A stretch of 16,769 nucleotides of DNA from Erysipelotrichia bacterium (GTDB taxonomy: Bacteria > Bacillota_I > Bacilli_A > Erysipelotrichales > Erysipelotrichaceae). The stretch spans positions 1 to 16,769 of the forward strand of contig SABF01000011.1 of assembly GCA_009929095.1 (NCBI GenBank), read 5' to 3'. Positions 1 to 7,693 of this stretch are shown in pieces. How positions within the stretch are numbered: position 1 is the first letter of the stretch; each line of letters starts with the position of its first letter. The notes beneath the pieces are model-generated. The model did not search any database. It had not been told where the DNA came from and worked only from the letters and a program-made list of their open reading frames with translations. The translations under genes were made by a program, and so were the position numbers.

Positions 1-1
1 A

Positions 2-355
2 GTCACTTGCCTCAGTGCCTCCGGTTCCGGCATGGATGGAACAAAGGATTATTTCTTTGATTACGCTGCATCCTACGGCGTTGATCCATGGCTTTGCATT
101 GCAATCGCTGATCATGAAACTGGATATGGTGTTTCTGATGCCTGCAACAATCTGAACAACTTTGGGGGTCTGATGGACAGCGGGGGAAATCTAAAATCCT
201 ATGACACCAAACAGCAGGGCGTTGAAGCGCTGGTGTGGCTGATCAGCTGGTACAAGAATCAGGGAAGAACAACGATTTCTCAGATCGGTGAATGGTACTG
301 TCCTGGACAGGGGTGGATTGGAAGAGTAACAACCATTTACAACTCATTCCATTAG
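2..355 (+). CDS. C-terminal part of a secreted lysozyme-like / glucosaminidase-type cell-wall hydrolase (5' truncated by window edge)
   Basis: The frame is open from base 2, so the gene begins upstream of the window and the ATG at 32 is probably internal. About 117 residues are visible. They contain an N-acetylglucosaminidase/lysozyme-fold signature: an ADHETGYG stretch with the likely catalytic Glu, followed by a NNLNNFGGL segment that matches the usual N-N-x-G-G loop, then a QQGVEALVWLISWY helix and a GQGWIGRV segment near the end. Family members cleave the glycan strands of peptidoglycan outside the cell; a signal peptide and any wall-binding repeats would lie in the missing part. Cysteines are present, which is unusual for many secreted Firmicute hydrolases. 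The gene is monocistronic as far as visible and ends 70 bases before a strong hairpin. Confidence in a wall hydrolase is good; the exact bond cleaved is not settled. Confidence 0.72.
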   Translation, partial: VTCLSASGSGMDGTKDYFFDYAASYGVDPWLCIAIADHETGYGVSDACNNLNNFGGLMDSGGNLKSYDTKQQGVEALVWLISWYKNQGRTTISQIGEWYCPGQGWIGRVTTIYNSFH

Positions 356-425
356 GAAATAACATTCCATCACTTCTGACTGATGCCAATCCCGGAAACA
401 AAAGCAATAACATACTGATATAGCA

Positions 426-460
426 AGAGACCGTATCGATGAACGATACGGTCTCTCTTT
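426..460. terminator. Strong intrinsic terminator hairpin between convergent genes
   Basis: Bases 426-438 (AGAGACCGTATCG) pair perfectly with 444-456 (CGATACGGTCTCT), a 13-bp stem with a 5-base ATGAA loop. It is followed on plus by CTTTCTGTT, a modest T-rich tail. It lies 70 bases after the hydrolase stop (plus) and 23 bases after the nrdD stop (minus), so it probably serves both; the T-tail favours plus. Confidence 0.8.
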
Positions 461-479
461 CTGTTATCTGCGTGTATGC

Positions 480-2870
480 TTAAGCTCTTGCAGTCTCATT
501 GACATATTTCAGAATGTTTGATGCGTTGACATAGGTTTCAGCCTGACTGCCATGTACCATCACCAGTGTAGGTGCCTGCATGATGCCATACTGTCTGACC
601 AGATCGGTATGTTCTTCTGCATCAATGATCTGATATTTAAAGCCCATCTTATCGAGCATCTCTTTAATCATTTTACAGTTGGGGCAGGTCTTGGTAGTAA
701 ACAGCAGAACCTGATCCGGTTTCCCGGAAAGTGCTGTCTTCTCAGCAGATATTGGTTTTTTATCACCGCTATGCTCAAAGTCTGTTACCGGACGGGATTC
801 CAGACCTTCAACACTGTAAGTTCTGCGGTCTTTGAATTCCTGTGACTTGCCGGCATTCCAGTTCTTGACCGGACGATAGTAGCCGGTAATACGTGAGTAT
901 ACTTCGGTCTCTGAACCGCACTTCGGACACTTCCAGACTTCACCGGAGATGTAGCCATCGTTCGGACATACAGAATAAGTCGGACTGATGGTGTAGTACG
1001 GAAGCTTGTAGTTATCAGCGATCTTCTTAACGAGTGTCGCAGCAGCTTTCCAGCCCGACAGACGCTCACCAAGGAAGGTATGGAATACCGTTCCGGAAGT
1101 ATACAGGCACTGCAGCGGATCTTCAACATCCAGTGCTGTGAAGATATCATCAGTGAATCCGACAGGCAGATGGCTGGAGTTGGTGTAATACGGAGTGCCG
1201 TTCATATTGGCAGTGATGATCTCAGGATATTTTTCCTTGTCGTGCTTCGCAAGACGGTAGGTTGTGGACTCTGCAGGTGTTGCCTCAAGGTTGTACAGAT
1301 CCCCGTATTCTTCCTGATAATCGGACAGACGGGAGCGCATATGATTCAGGCATTCTTCAGCAAATTTCTGTGTCTCCGAAGCAGTCAGATCCTTCTTGAG
1401 CCAGTTTGCGTTCAGACCGACTTCGTTCATGCCGATCAGACCGATCGTGCTGAAGTGGCTGTTGAAACTGCCAAGGTAGCGCTTGGTATACGGATAGAGT
1501 CCGGCATCAAGCAGCTTGGTGATGACTGTTCGCTTTATCTTCAGAGAACGTGCGGAGATATCCATGATCTTGTCAAGACGCGTATAGAAGTCTTCTTTAT
1601 TCTTTGCAAGATAGGCAATGCGCGGCAGGTTAATTGTCACAACGCCTACAGAACCGGTGCTCTCGCCAGAGCCAAAATAGCCGCCGCTCTTCTTGCGAAG
1701 CTCACGCAGATCAAGACGCAGTCTGCAGCACATGGAGCGAACATCACTTGGCTTCATGTCAGAATTGACATAGTTGGAGAAGTAAGGAGTACCGTATTTG
1801 GCAGTCATCTCAAACAGCAGACGATTGTTCTCGGTATCGGACCAGTCAAACTCCTTAGTAATGGAATACGTAGGAATCGGGTATTGGAAGCCGCGGCCAT
1901 TGGCATCTCCCTCGATCATAATCTCGATGAATGCCTTGTTGACCATTGCCATTTCCTCTACGCAGTCACCATAAGTAAAGTCCATGTTCTTGCCGCCGAT
2001 GATCGCCGGTACATGTGCCAGATCATCCGGTACGGTCCAGTCCAAAGTAATATTGGTGAACGGTGCCTGAGTGCCCCAGCGGGATGGTGTGTTAACGCCA
2101 TAGATGAATGACTGAATATCCTGCTTTACCTGGTGATATGCAAGATGATCTTTCTTGACGAATGGTGCGAGATACGTATCAAAACCGGAGAATGCCTGTG
2201 CTCCAGCCCACTCATTCTGCATAATGCCCAGGAAGTTTACCATCTGGTTGCACAGTGTAGACAGGTGCTTTGCCGGAGCTGAAGTGATCTTGCCCGGGAC
2301 ACCGCCCAGTCCGTCAGTAATCAGCTGCTTCAAAGACCATCCTGCACAGTATCCTGTCAGCATGCTCAGATCATGAATATGAATATCACCGGTACGATGG
2401 GCGCTGGCTATTTCTTCGTCATATACTTCAGACAGCCAGTAATTTGCTGTAATTGCACCGGAGTTGGACAGGATCAGTCCGCCAACAGAATAAGTGACAG
2501 TGGAATTCTCCTTTACACGCCAGTCAAGTGCACTCAGATAGCCATCAACCAGCTTCTTATAGTCCAGCGTTGTGGAGGCGATGTTTCTGACATTCTCATG
2601 CTGCTTACGATAGAGGATGTAAGCCTTTGATACATCTGCGTATCCGGATTCACTTAAAACACGCTCGGCAGAATCCTGGATTGCCTCAACATCGACGCAT
2701 CCATTTTCCACCTTGGGTTCAAAGTCGCTTGTGACCCTCAGCGCAATCATATCTATGATGGAATCGTTATACTGCCTGCTGCAGGCATCAAATGCCTTAC
2801 GGATTGCATCACTGATTTTGTTGACATTGAATTCGGCCTGTTTGCCGTCTCTCTTAATTACCTTGTACAT
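480..2870 (-). CDS. nrdD: Anaerobic ribonucleoside-triphosphate reductase (class III) with fused C-terminal glutaredoxin/thioredoxin-like domain
   Basis: Reduces ribonucleotides to deoxyribonucleotides without oxygen, using a glycyl radical installed by NrdG. Visible parts of the 796-residue protein: an ATP-cone at about 1-95 (starts MYKVIKRDGK), the 10-stranded barrel from about 100 to 630, a Cys pair at C381-C382 in MCCRL where the thiyl-radical cysteine is expected, a zinc-site region (C635, D638, C648, C651), and the glycyl-radical loop RITGYYRP with the radical glycine at G663. After a linker (about 686-716) comes an 80-residue thioredoxin-fold domain with C729-P-N-C732 and a cis-proline motif APTL at about 766-769. 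That domain could reduce the active-site disulfide formed in each cycle. This fits the NrdD subgroup that uses thioredoxin-type reductants rather than formate (family knowledge). The ATG at 2868-2870 follows an AGAGGGG ribosome site lying in the end of nrdG, 6 bases away, so translation is probably coupled. D638 replaces the His I would expect in relatives. Confidence 0.95.
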   Translation of the reverse strand: MYKVIKRDGKQAEFNVNKISDAIRKAFDACSRQYNDSIIDMIALRVTSDFEPKVENGCVDVEAIQDSAERVLSESGYADVSKAYILYRKQHENVRNIASTTLDYKKLVDGYLSALDWRVKENSTVTYSVGGLILSNSGAITANYWLSEVYDEEIASAHRTGDIHIHDLSMLTGYCAGWSLKQLITDGLGGVPGKITSAPAKHLSTLCNQMVNFLGIMQNEWAGAQAFSGFDTYLAPFVKKDHLAYHQVKQDIQSFIYGVNTPSRWGTQAPFTNITLDWTVPDDLAHVPAIIGGKNMDFTYGDCVEEMAMVNKAFIEIMIEGDANGRGFQYPIPTYSITKEFDWSDTENNRLLFEMTAKYGTPYFSNYVNSDMKPSDVRSMCCRLRLDLRELRKKSGGYFGSGESTGSVGVVTINLPRIAYLAKNKEDFYTRLDKIMDISARSLKIKRTVITKLLDAGLYPYTKRYLGSFNSHFSTIGLIGMNEVGLNANWLKKDLTASETQKFAEECLNHMRSRLSDYQEEYGDLYNLEATPAESTTYRLAKHDKEKYPEIITANMNGTPYYTNSSHLPVGFTDDIFTALDVEDPLQCLYTSGTVFHTFLGERLSGWKAAATLVKKIADNYKLPYYTISPTYSVCPNDGYISGEVWKCPKCGSETEVYSRITGYYRPVKNWNAGKSQEFKDRRTYSVEGLESRPVTDFEHSGDKKPISAEKTALSGKPDQVLLFTTKTCPNCKMIKEMLDKMGFKYQIIDAEEHTDLVRQYGIMQAPTLVMVHGSQAETYVNASNILKYVNETARA

Positions 2871-2876
2871 ATATGC

Positions 2877-4028
2877 TTACCCCTCTTTCACTCCTCTAAG
2901 TTCAGCAGTTGGAATGACGCTTCTCACTGCCTGACACAATTCTTCCATTTCACTGCCGCTGTATGCTGTCCAGCCCGGCTGAATCACATTGCCGCTGTCC
3001 GTATACTGCTGCAGATAATACTTTTCAGTCTTTTTAATCCATTTGGCAAGATCAATCAGATTCTCTTTGGTATGAAGTTCCCTGACGACAGTTGTTCTGA
3101 ATTCGTAATCAACAGTTCCGTTCTGCAGAATTTCAATTGATTTCTGAATCAGATCCAGATGGAATATCTCCGAATTGACGCCTGCTGTTTCTGCATATCG
3201 ATCCGGACAGTTCTTAATGTCCATTGCAACATAATCCACAAGGCCGGAATCCAGAAACTTCTGCAGCCGATCGGGATAGCTGCCATTCGTATCAAGTTTG
3301 ATCAGGTAACCCATCTTTCTGATATCCGTGATGAAGTCCATCAGACCATCCTGAAGCAGCGGCTCTCCGCCGGAGATGCACACACCATCCAGCAGTCCTT
3401 TTCTTTTTTCAAGATATTGCATCACTTCCTCCGGATCGAAGAACTCATAGTTTTCCGGAAGAAATACCAGTTCCCTGTTGTGGCAGAACGGGCACTTGAA
3501 GTTGCATCCGCCGGTAAAGATTGTCGCCGCAACTTTGTTCGGGTAATCCAGAAGTGTCATTTTCTGCATCCCGCCGATTCTGATTCCTTCATAGGATTTC
3601 TCCTGCGGATTCAGGTACATTCGGCTGTTGATGCAGGCTTTGCCAAGTGCTTCTTCAAACACTTCAAAGTTCAGATCCTGAGCCAGGTGACTTCGGCAGT
3701 CATTGCGGTAATCATAGAGAGCACTCATGATACCTGCTGTTTTATCCGTTGTGTACAGCCGACGTACACGTCGATCTGTTTCATCTGTTCTTGACTGTAC
3801 ATATCCCTGCTCAATTAATTTCTGGATGGCTTTGGTCGTTGTTCCCTTATCGACCTCTATCACTCTCGTGGCATCCTGCATTGTTACACCCTCATGTTCA
3901 TTGATATAGAGCATAAACATCAGCTGCCCGGATCCAATGTCGTACTGTGCCAGTGCTTTGTCAAAATACTTCTGAACATTGCGGTAGAGCACAGATAGGT
4001 TAATTAAAAAGTTATTTTCAGCTTCCAT
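2877..4028 (-). CDS. nrdG: MarR-type HTH regulator fused to anaerobic RNR activase (NrdG, radical SAM)
   Basis: The C-terminal ~230 residues form a complete NrdG-type activase, which uses S-adenosylmethionine and a [4Fe-4S] cluster to make the glycyl radical on NrdD. Visible motifs: RIGGMQKMTLLDYPNK, then the cluster motif C-NFK-C-PF-C, and the SAM-binding ISGGEPLLQ. The N-terminal ~140 residues are a MarR-like winged helix: a dimerisation helix (LSVLYRNVQKYFDKAL), a recognition helix (VDKGTTTKAIQKLIEQGY) and a basic wing (DETDRRVRRLYTT). The frame is open back to an ATG at 4121. I choose the ATG at 4026-4028 (383 residues) because MarR homology starts there and a strong promoter lies between the two ATGs. 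A purine-rich GGAAAGGG lies 13 bases before it; spacing is long. It is the first gene of an operon with nrdD, 6 bases apart. The MarR part probably represses its own operon at the repeats overlapping the promoter (inference); the signal sensed is unknown. Confidence 0.88.
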   Translation of the reverse strand: MEAENNFLINLSVLYRNVQKYFDKALAQYDIGSGQLMFMLYINEHEGVTMQDATRVIEVDKGTTTKAIQKLIEQGYVQSRTDETDRRVRRLYTTDKTAGIMSALYDYRNDCRSHLAQDLNFEVFEEALGKACINSRMYLNPQEKSYEGIRIGGMQKMTLLDYPNKVAATIFTGGCNFKCPFCHNRELVFLPENYEFFDPEEVMQYLEKRKGLLDGVCISGGEPLLQDGLMDFITDIRKMGYLIKLDTNGSYPDRLQKFLDSGLVDYVAMDIKNCPDRYAETAGVNSEIFHLDLIQKSIEILQNGTVDYEFRTTVVRELHTKENLIDLAKWIKKTEKYYLQQYTDSGNVIQPGWTAYSGSEMEELCQAVRSVIPTAELRGVKEG

Positions 4029-4066
4029 GTCCCGTCTACTGCCCTTTCCAAAAGAAATCACTAATT

Positions 4067-4104
4067 TAGTTGAATCGCCAACTATTTGCTGGGCAACAAC
4101 TATT
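4067..4104. promoter_or_regulatory. Candidate MarR-type operator overlapping the nrdG promoter
   Basis: An inverted repeat TAGTTG (4067-4072), 6-base spacer, CAACTA (4079-4084) lies just downstream of the predicted start point. A direct copy of its right half, CAACTATT, recurs at 4097-4104 exactly 18 bases away, overlapping the -10 box. Another TAGTTG occurs at 4269-4274. The position fits a site where a repressor blocks its own operon, and the first gene encodes a MarR domain. Binding is inference. Confidence 0.5.
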
Positions 4105-4129
4105 CTACTTGCCTTTTCCATTAAGTCAA
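4102..4129 (-). promoter_or_regulatory. Sigma-A-type promoter of the nrdG-nrdD operon
   Basis: On minus, TTGACT (4129-4124) and TAGAAT (4107-4102) are separated by 16 bases. Each hexamer is one mismatch from consensus. Transcription would start near 4095, about 67 bases before the chosen nrdG start and downstream of the ATG at 4121, which therefore could not be used from this promoter. Confidence 0.65.
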
Positions 4130-4232
4130 CGACAAAAAACCATCCAAAAACGCAGAAATAAAGGGAAATTTTTTTATTTTTAGGTAAAACGCCTCAATCA
4201 TGCCAGTTAAGTCATTATTTCCCTAAACCTAT

Positions 4233-4252
4233 CTATTTTCCGATCAAAATAG
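4233..4252. repeat. Perfect inverted repeat upstream of the nrdG promoter
   Basis: CTATTTT (4233-4239) and AAAATAG (4246-4252) are perfect reverse complements around the 6-base spacer CCGATC. The spacer length equals that of the candidate MarR operator. It lies about 100 bases upstream of the nrdG -35 box and could be a second regulator site; no function can be assigned from sequence. Confidence 0.4.
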
Positions 4253-4739
4253 TTTTTTATTTCACAGATAGTTGGAAATGCAATCTTTCTGTTTTTTCAC
4301 ATTGTTTACCGGTTTAAATCCATTGACCATGTCTGTGAAATGTGCTTCTCAATTCTTTTGCTGTTATTGATTCTCACATGCTGGCATACTGCTTTCTGCA
4401 TAGGTTTCTTAACGTTCTGCATTCAAATATCCGTTATAAAAGCACCGACAGCATATGCTAAATCAGTGCAGATTCGCTTCCTGATAATTCCGCGGCAGTC
4501 AAAGAATCACTTAGAGTCTGATTCTGTTTTGGGTATTTATCCGATTTGCTTTTTCTTCTGCTCGAACGGCAATACCCATGACTTCCGTGATCCTGCAGAA
4601 ACAGACCGCAGAAATGTCGTGACAGTATATACACTTTGTATTCGCATGTCTCAGCTGTCCTTATCATGCATTTTCAGGATGATACCGAGAGATCAGGAAT
4701 AATCTATGACCTGTTCTTTTCGCCAGTTCTGAATGGCAG

Positions 4740-4745
4740 TATAAT
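4740..4745 (+). promoter_or_regulatory. Possible -10 box placed for a leaderless mRNA
   Basis: A perfect TATAAT ends 6 bases before the ATG at 4752, so a transcript from it would begin at or next to the start codon. The -35 region at the correct distance (about 4717-4722, TTTTCG) is poor and no ribosome binding site precedes the ATG. Confidence 0.35.
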
Positions 4746-4751
4746 TACGTC

Positions 4752-6560
4752 ATGACATCCCGAGAAAACTCAGCCAGACGCAATATCGGTAAATCTTTGC
4801 ATGCATGGATACGCTGTATTCCCGGCATGCTGAAATATCAGATTGTTACCAAGCTGGCGGTTTATCTAATGGTAATGCTGCTGAATTATCTAATTCTTCT
4901 GACACTGCAGAATACTGATCGCATTGCACTCACCAGCGGCGATTCTGATTTCCTGTTTTCAACATGGCAGGGATGGATTATCATCCTGCTGTTTGTATTC
5001 ATGCTGATTTTCTGTGTCTCCATTGATATCAACACAAAGATCATTAATTCGGCAAATATCATTAATGAATCGCACGATAGCATCTTTGCTTCTATCCTCA
5101 AAGGATTCAAATCTGCCGGGAACTTTCTTTCTCCCTGGGGAATTCCTGTCATCTGCTATATTTCCTTTATACTGCCGATTATCGGTCTTGGATATACCTC
5201 TTCTCTGACAGATTCCTTTACCATTCCTCCCTGGATCTATGAAGGTTTTGTACATCAGTTCTGGTGGCCTTACGCAAAAGCGGCAATCTTTGCAGTATTT
5301 GCTTATATCGGCATCCGCTATGCATTCACAATTCACTTTGCCATACTGGGGCACGAAAAAGCAAAGACAGCAATGAAGCACTCTGCTGAGATGGTAAAAG
5401 CACATCTTTGGGATTTTCTGCTTAAATTTGTTTTGTGCACGGTAATTGGCATTCCTCTTGCTGTTAAGGGGATTTGCTGGCTGCTATCAGAGGGGCCTTT
5501 CTACCTGATCAATCTTTCTTCCATGAATATTACCGCGAGCCGTTTTATCACCATACTTATCTACATGACTGCCACTCTCCTGCTCATCATCTTAACCTTG
5601 CTGATCACCCCGCTGATGGTTCTTCAGCTCACAAGACTCTGGTATCAGTACCGTGAGGAAAAATGTGCTTCTGTTCCCGAGCAGAGGAAGAAACATCATC
5701 CATTGCTCATCATCAGTATTCTGTTAATAGGATTGATTGATCTTGGCATTTCCTACATAGGTGCTTTGAGTTTCTCTGCTATATTTATCAATCAGAGCAA
5801 TGTTGGAATTATTGCCCATCGTCTTGGCGGAAATCTTGGACCTGAGAACACACTTCTCGGCATGCAAAATGCTGCAGCCACCGGTGTATGGGGCAATGAA
5901 ATGGATGTGGAGAGAACTAAGGACGGCTATTACATCATTAATCATGATGACAGTTTCCAGCGTGTAGCCGGATTGAATCGAAAGCCAGATGATCTGATTC
6001 TTGCCCAGATAAAAGAGCTCGTGGTCAAAGACTCCTTTGATAAAACAAGGCCTTCCGCTGCTGTTTCAACCCTCGAAGAAGTTCTGGCTGAGGGAAAGAA
6101 GAGCGGCCAGTATTTATTAGTTGAACTGAAAGGGCGTACCGCTGATAAGCAGATGGCCGATGATGTTGTACAGATGATCAAAGATCAGGGCATGGAAAAT
6201 CAAGCCCTGATCATGTCCTTGAAATACAAACTTATGGAATATACAGAATCCGCCTATCCGGAAATGAACACCGGATATATCTACTCCTATGCTTATGGAA
6301 AACAGGCAGAGATCAAAGTTGACAGTCTGATTCTAGAAGTAACCCCTGCTACTTCCGATGTGATCGCTGAAATCCATGATCAGAACAAACAAGTATATGT
6401 ATGGACAGTTGACACCAACGAAAAACTGAATCACTTCCTAGATTCCGATGCGGATGGCATTATCACAAATGAAGTAACCAAAGCAGAAAAGATTCAGACT
6501 AGACTCAATCAGCGTACCGATCAAGAACGAGTCAGAGATTTCTTTACAACAATGAAATAA
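4752..6560 (+). CDS. Membrane-anchored glycerophosphodiester phosphodiesterase (membrane domain + GDPD domain)
   Basis: Hydrolyses glycerophosphodiesters to glycerol-3-phosphate and an alcohol; in Gram-positive bacteria substrates may be deacylated phospholipids or teichoic-acid-like polymers outside the membrane (family knowledge). Residues 1-345 carry about seven hydrophobic segments (about 34-52, 73-92, 131-148, 176-195, 222-245, 264-292, 317-345), matching the membrane domain often found before such enzymes. The catalytic domain starts at about 352 with IIAHRLGG (H356, R357), then PENT (E365), NEMDVERTKDG (E383, D385), INHDD (H398), VELKG (E458) and VWTVDT (W551). The metal and catalytic residues are all present; the usual HRG is HRLGG. 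The ATG at 4752 is the first in-frame start after an upstream stop at 4707 and lacks a ribosome binding site. The gene converges with the minus-strand phosphodiesterase 26 bases away, with no clear terminator between. Confidence 0.92.
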   Translation: MTSRENSARRNIGKSLHAWIRCIPGMLKYQIVTKLAVYLMVMLLNYLILLTLQNTDRIALTSGDSDFLFSTWQGWIIILLFVFMLIFCVSIDINTKIINSANIINESHDSIFASILKGFKSAGNFLSPWGIPVICYISFILPIIGLGYTSSLTDSFTIPPWIYEGFVHQFWWPYAKAAIFAVFAYIGIRYAFTIHFAILGHEKAKTAMKHSAEMVKAHLWDFLLKFVLCTVIGIPLAVKGICWLLSEGPFYLINLSSMNITASRFITILIYMTATLLLIILTLLITPLMVLQLTRLWYQYREEKCASVPEQRKKHHPLLIISILLIGLIDLGISYIGALSFSAIFINQSNVGIIAHRLGGNLGPENTLLGMQNAAATGVWGNEMDVERTKDGYYIINHDDSFQRVAGLNRKPDDLILAQIKELVVKDSFDKTRPSAAVSTLEEVLAEGKKSGQYLLVELKGRTADKQMADDVVQMIKDQGMENQALIMSLKYKLMEYTESAYPEMNTGYIYSYAYGKQAEIKVDSLILEVTPATSDVIAEIHDQNKQVYVWTVDTNEKLNHFLDSDADGIITNEVTKAEKIQTRLNQRTDQERVRDFFTTMK

Positions 6561-6586
6561 CTGATTTTTGCAATGATTCAAATGGA

Positions 6587-7693
6587 TCACACTGCATTCT
6601 TTGGATAAAGAATGACCGGTATCATGCTTTCCGCATCCAGTAAGCCGGCATGGTTGCCCTTCAGATGCTTTCCCTTGATATAATCCAGCTGCAAGTCTGA
6701 CTTGGCAAAGGCAGTATAGTCACCTATAAATTCTTCAAAGCGAGGATGCGCTGCTCCTGGCCCAAAGATCCCGGACTGAACAGTTTCATCATGGCTGAGC
6801 AATTCAAACTGACCCGAAAATTTTCTATTGAACAGAACCGGAAACAGTTCCATGCATTCCGGCTTAATAAAAAATGCTGTCGTTCTCGCCTCAAGAGAGG
6901 GAGCTTTTCGAAAGCAGCCGCAAAGTTCCTCATCCTGGTCCAGTGCATAATGCGTTACATCTATCTGACCATGATCAGCCAGGATCAGAATACCGATATC
7001 TTCATTCAGTTTTTCTGCAAAAGCAGCTGTCAGCTGGTCAAGCCGTTTCAATTCCTGACCAACACGGACATCTGACGGGCCAAGTTCGTGCATCATTTCA
7101 TCCAGTCTGTCCCAGTAAGCATAGACAAAGCGAAGATCATTATCCTTTGAAAGTACGTCCAGCTTATCAAGCAGTGCCTGATAGGTGATGCATGGATTAT
7201 GCTCACTCCAGCCCGGCCAGACAGAATCAGCTTTTATTCCGCGATTATTCAGTTCATCCTGTATCGGCAGAACCGGCAGTGTCTTCCACGAAAACTTTGG
7301 ATACCGCTGATCTCCATACTGACTCTGATTGCGAAACAGAATGACCTGATCATCCAGTTCACTGAAATACTGGTTCCACCCAAGCCAAGCATTTGTTTTG
7401 GGACTTTTGCCTGTCTGAAATGCAGTTGTAGCTGCTGTAGTCGTCGGCGGATACACTGTTGAAACGGTCTCACTTTGGTAAGTCCTGAAGAAATCTTCTT
7501 CCATCAGTTTATGATGAATAATCTCAGAACCCATACCATCAATCAGAAGTGCAATAATGCATCTGAAATGATGGCAGTCAAGCCATTCATCCACAGTTTT
7601 GTCCGATTTATATTCAGCAGTCAGTCCATAGTACTGACGCAGCGAAGCACTTACCTGCAGAATACTTTTCTCATAATCCCATTGTTTCAGCAT
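6587..7693 (-). CDS. Alkaline-phosphatase-superfamily phosphodiesterase (type I phosphodiesterase / nucleotide pyrophosphatase-like)
   Basis: Predicted metal-dependent hydrolase of phosphodiester or pyrophosphate bonds. In 368 residues the superfamily ligands can be picked out: LLIDGMG (D52), PPTTTAATTAFQTG with the nucleophilic Thr at about 84-86, AYWDRLDEMMHELGP (D195, D198 or D199-equivalent, H202), LADHGQ (D240, H241) and GNHAG (H348). No signal peptide or membrane segment is visible, so it is probably cytoplasmic. Its start codon lies inside the end of the upstream glycerophosphodiesterase gene (7-base overlap), which means translational coupling and suggests linked substrates. Related proteins include nucleotide pyrophosphatases and phosphoglycerol-releasing enzymes; the actual substrate cannot be told from sequence. 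Confidence 0.87.
   Translation of the reverse strand: MLKQWDYEKSILQVSASLRQYYGLTAEYKSDKTVDEWLDCHHFRCIIALLIDGMGSEIIHHKLMEEDFFRTYQSETVSTVYPPTTTAATTAFQTGKSPKTNAWLGWNQYFSELDDQVILFRNQSQYGDQRYPKFSWKTLPVLPIQDELNNRGIKADSVWPGWSEHNPCITYQALLDKLDVLSKDNDLRFVYAYWDRLDEMMHELGPSDVRVGQELKRLDQLTAAFAEKLNEDIGILILADHGQIDVTHYALDQDEELCGCFRKAPSLEARTTAFFIKPECMELFPVLFNRKFSGQFELLSHDETVQSGIFGPGAAHPRFEEFIGDYTAFAKSDLQLDYIKGKHLKGNHAGLLDAESMIPVILYPKNAV

Larger units (their letters stand above)
4122..4751. other. Intergenic region without recognisable gene
   Basis: A divergent upstream region between the nrdG promoter and the plus-strand phosphodiesterase. It is AT-rich near 4140-4320, with the inverted repeat at 4233-4252 and a widely spaced pair AGGGAAAT (4162-4169) / ATTTCCCT (4217-4224). 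Frames of 120 residues on plus (4340-4702) and 69 on minus (4458-4667) have no ribosome site, no family resemblance and a composition rich in Cys/Ser/Arg typical of noncoding translation. I read both strands and did not recognise a decayed gene. Confidence 0.55.

Noticed and set aside
1080..2111. A 343-residue plus-strand open frame opposite nrdD
   Set aside because: It lies wholly antisense to a confidently identified gene, has no family likeness or ribosome site, and is explained by the codon bias of nrdD.
4029..4121. The upstream ATG as the nrdG start, adding 31 residues
   Set aside because: The extension has no family likeness, no ribosome site precedes it, and a strong promoter lies downstream of it.
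4122..4340. NrdR boxes upstream of the anaerobic reductase operon
   Set aside because: I looked for paired 16-base NrdR-like palindromes and saw none that match; the repeats present have different sequence and spacing.
4340..4702. A 120-residue hydrophobic plus-strand frame upstream of the phosphodiesterase
   Set aside because: No ribosome site, odd Cys/Ser/Arg-rich composition, no domain, and no conserved motif that I can see.
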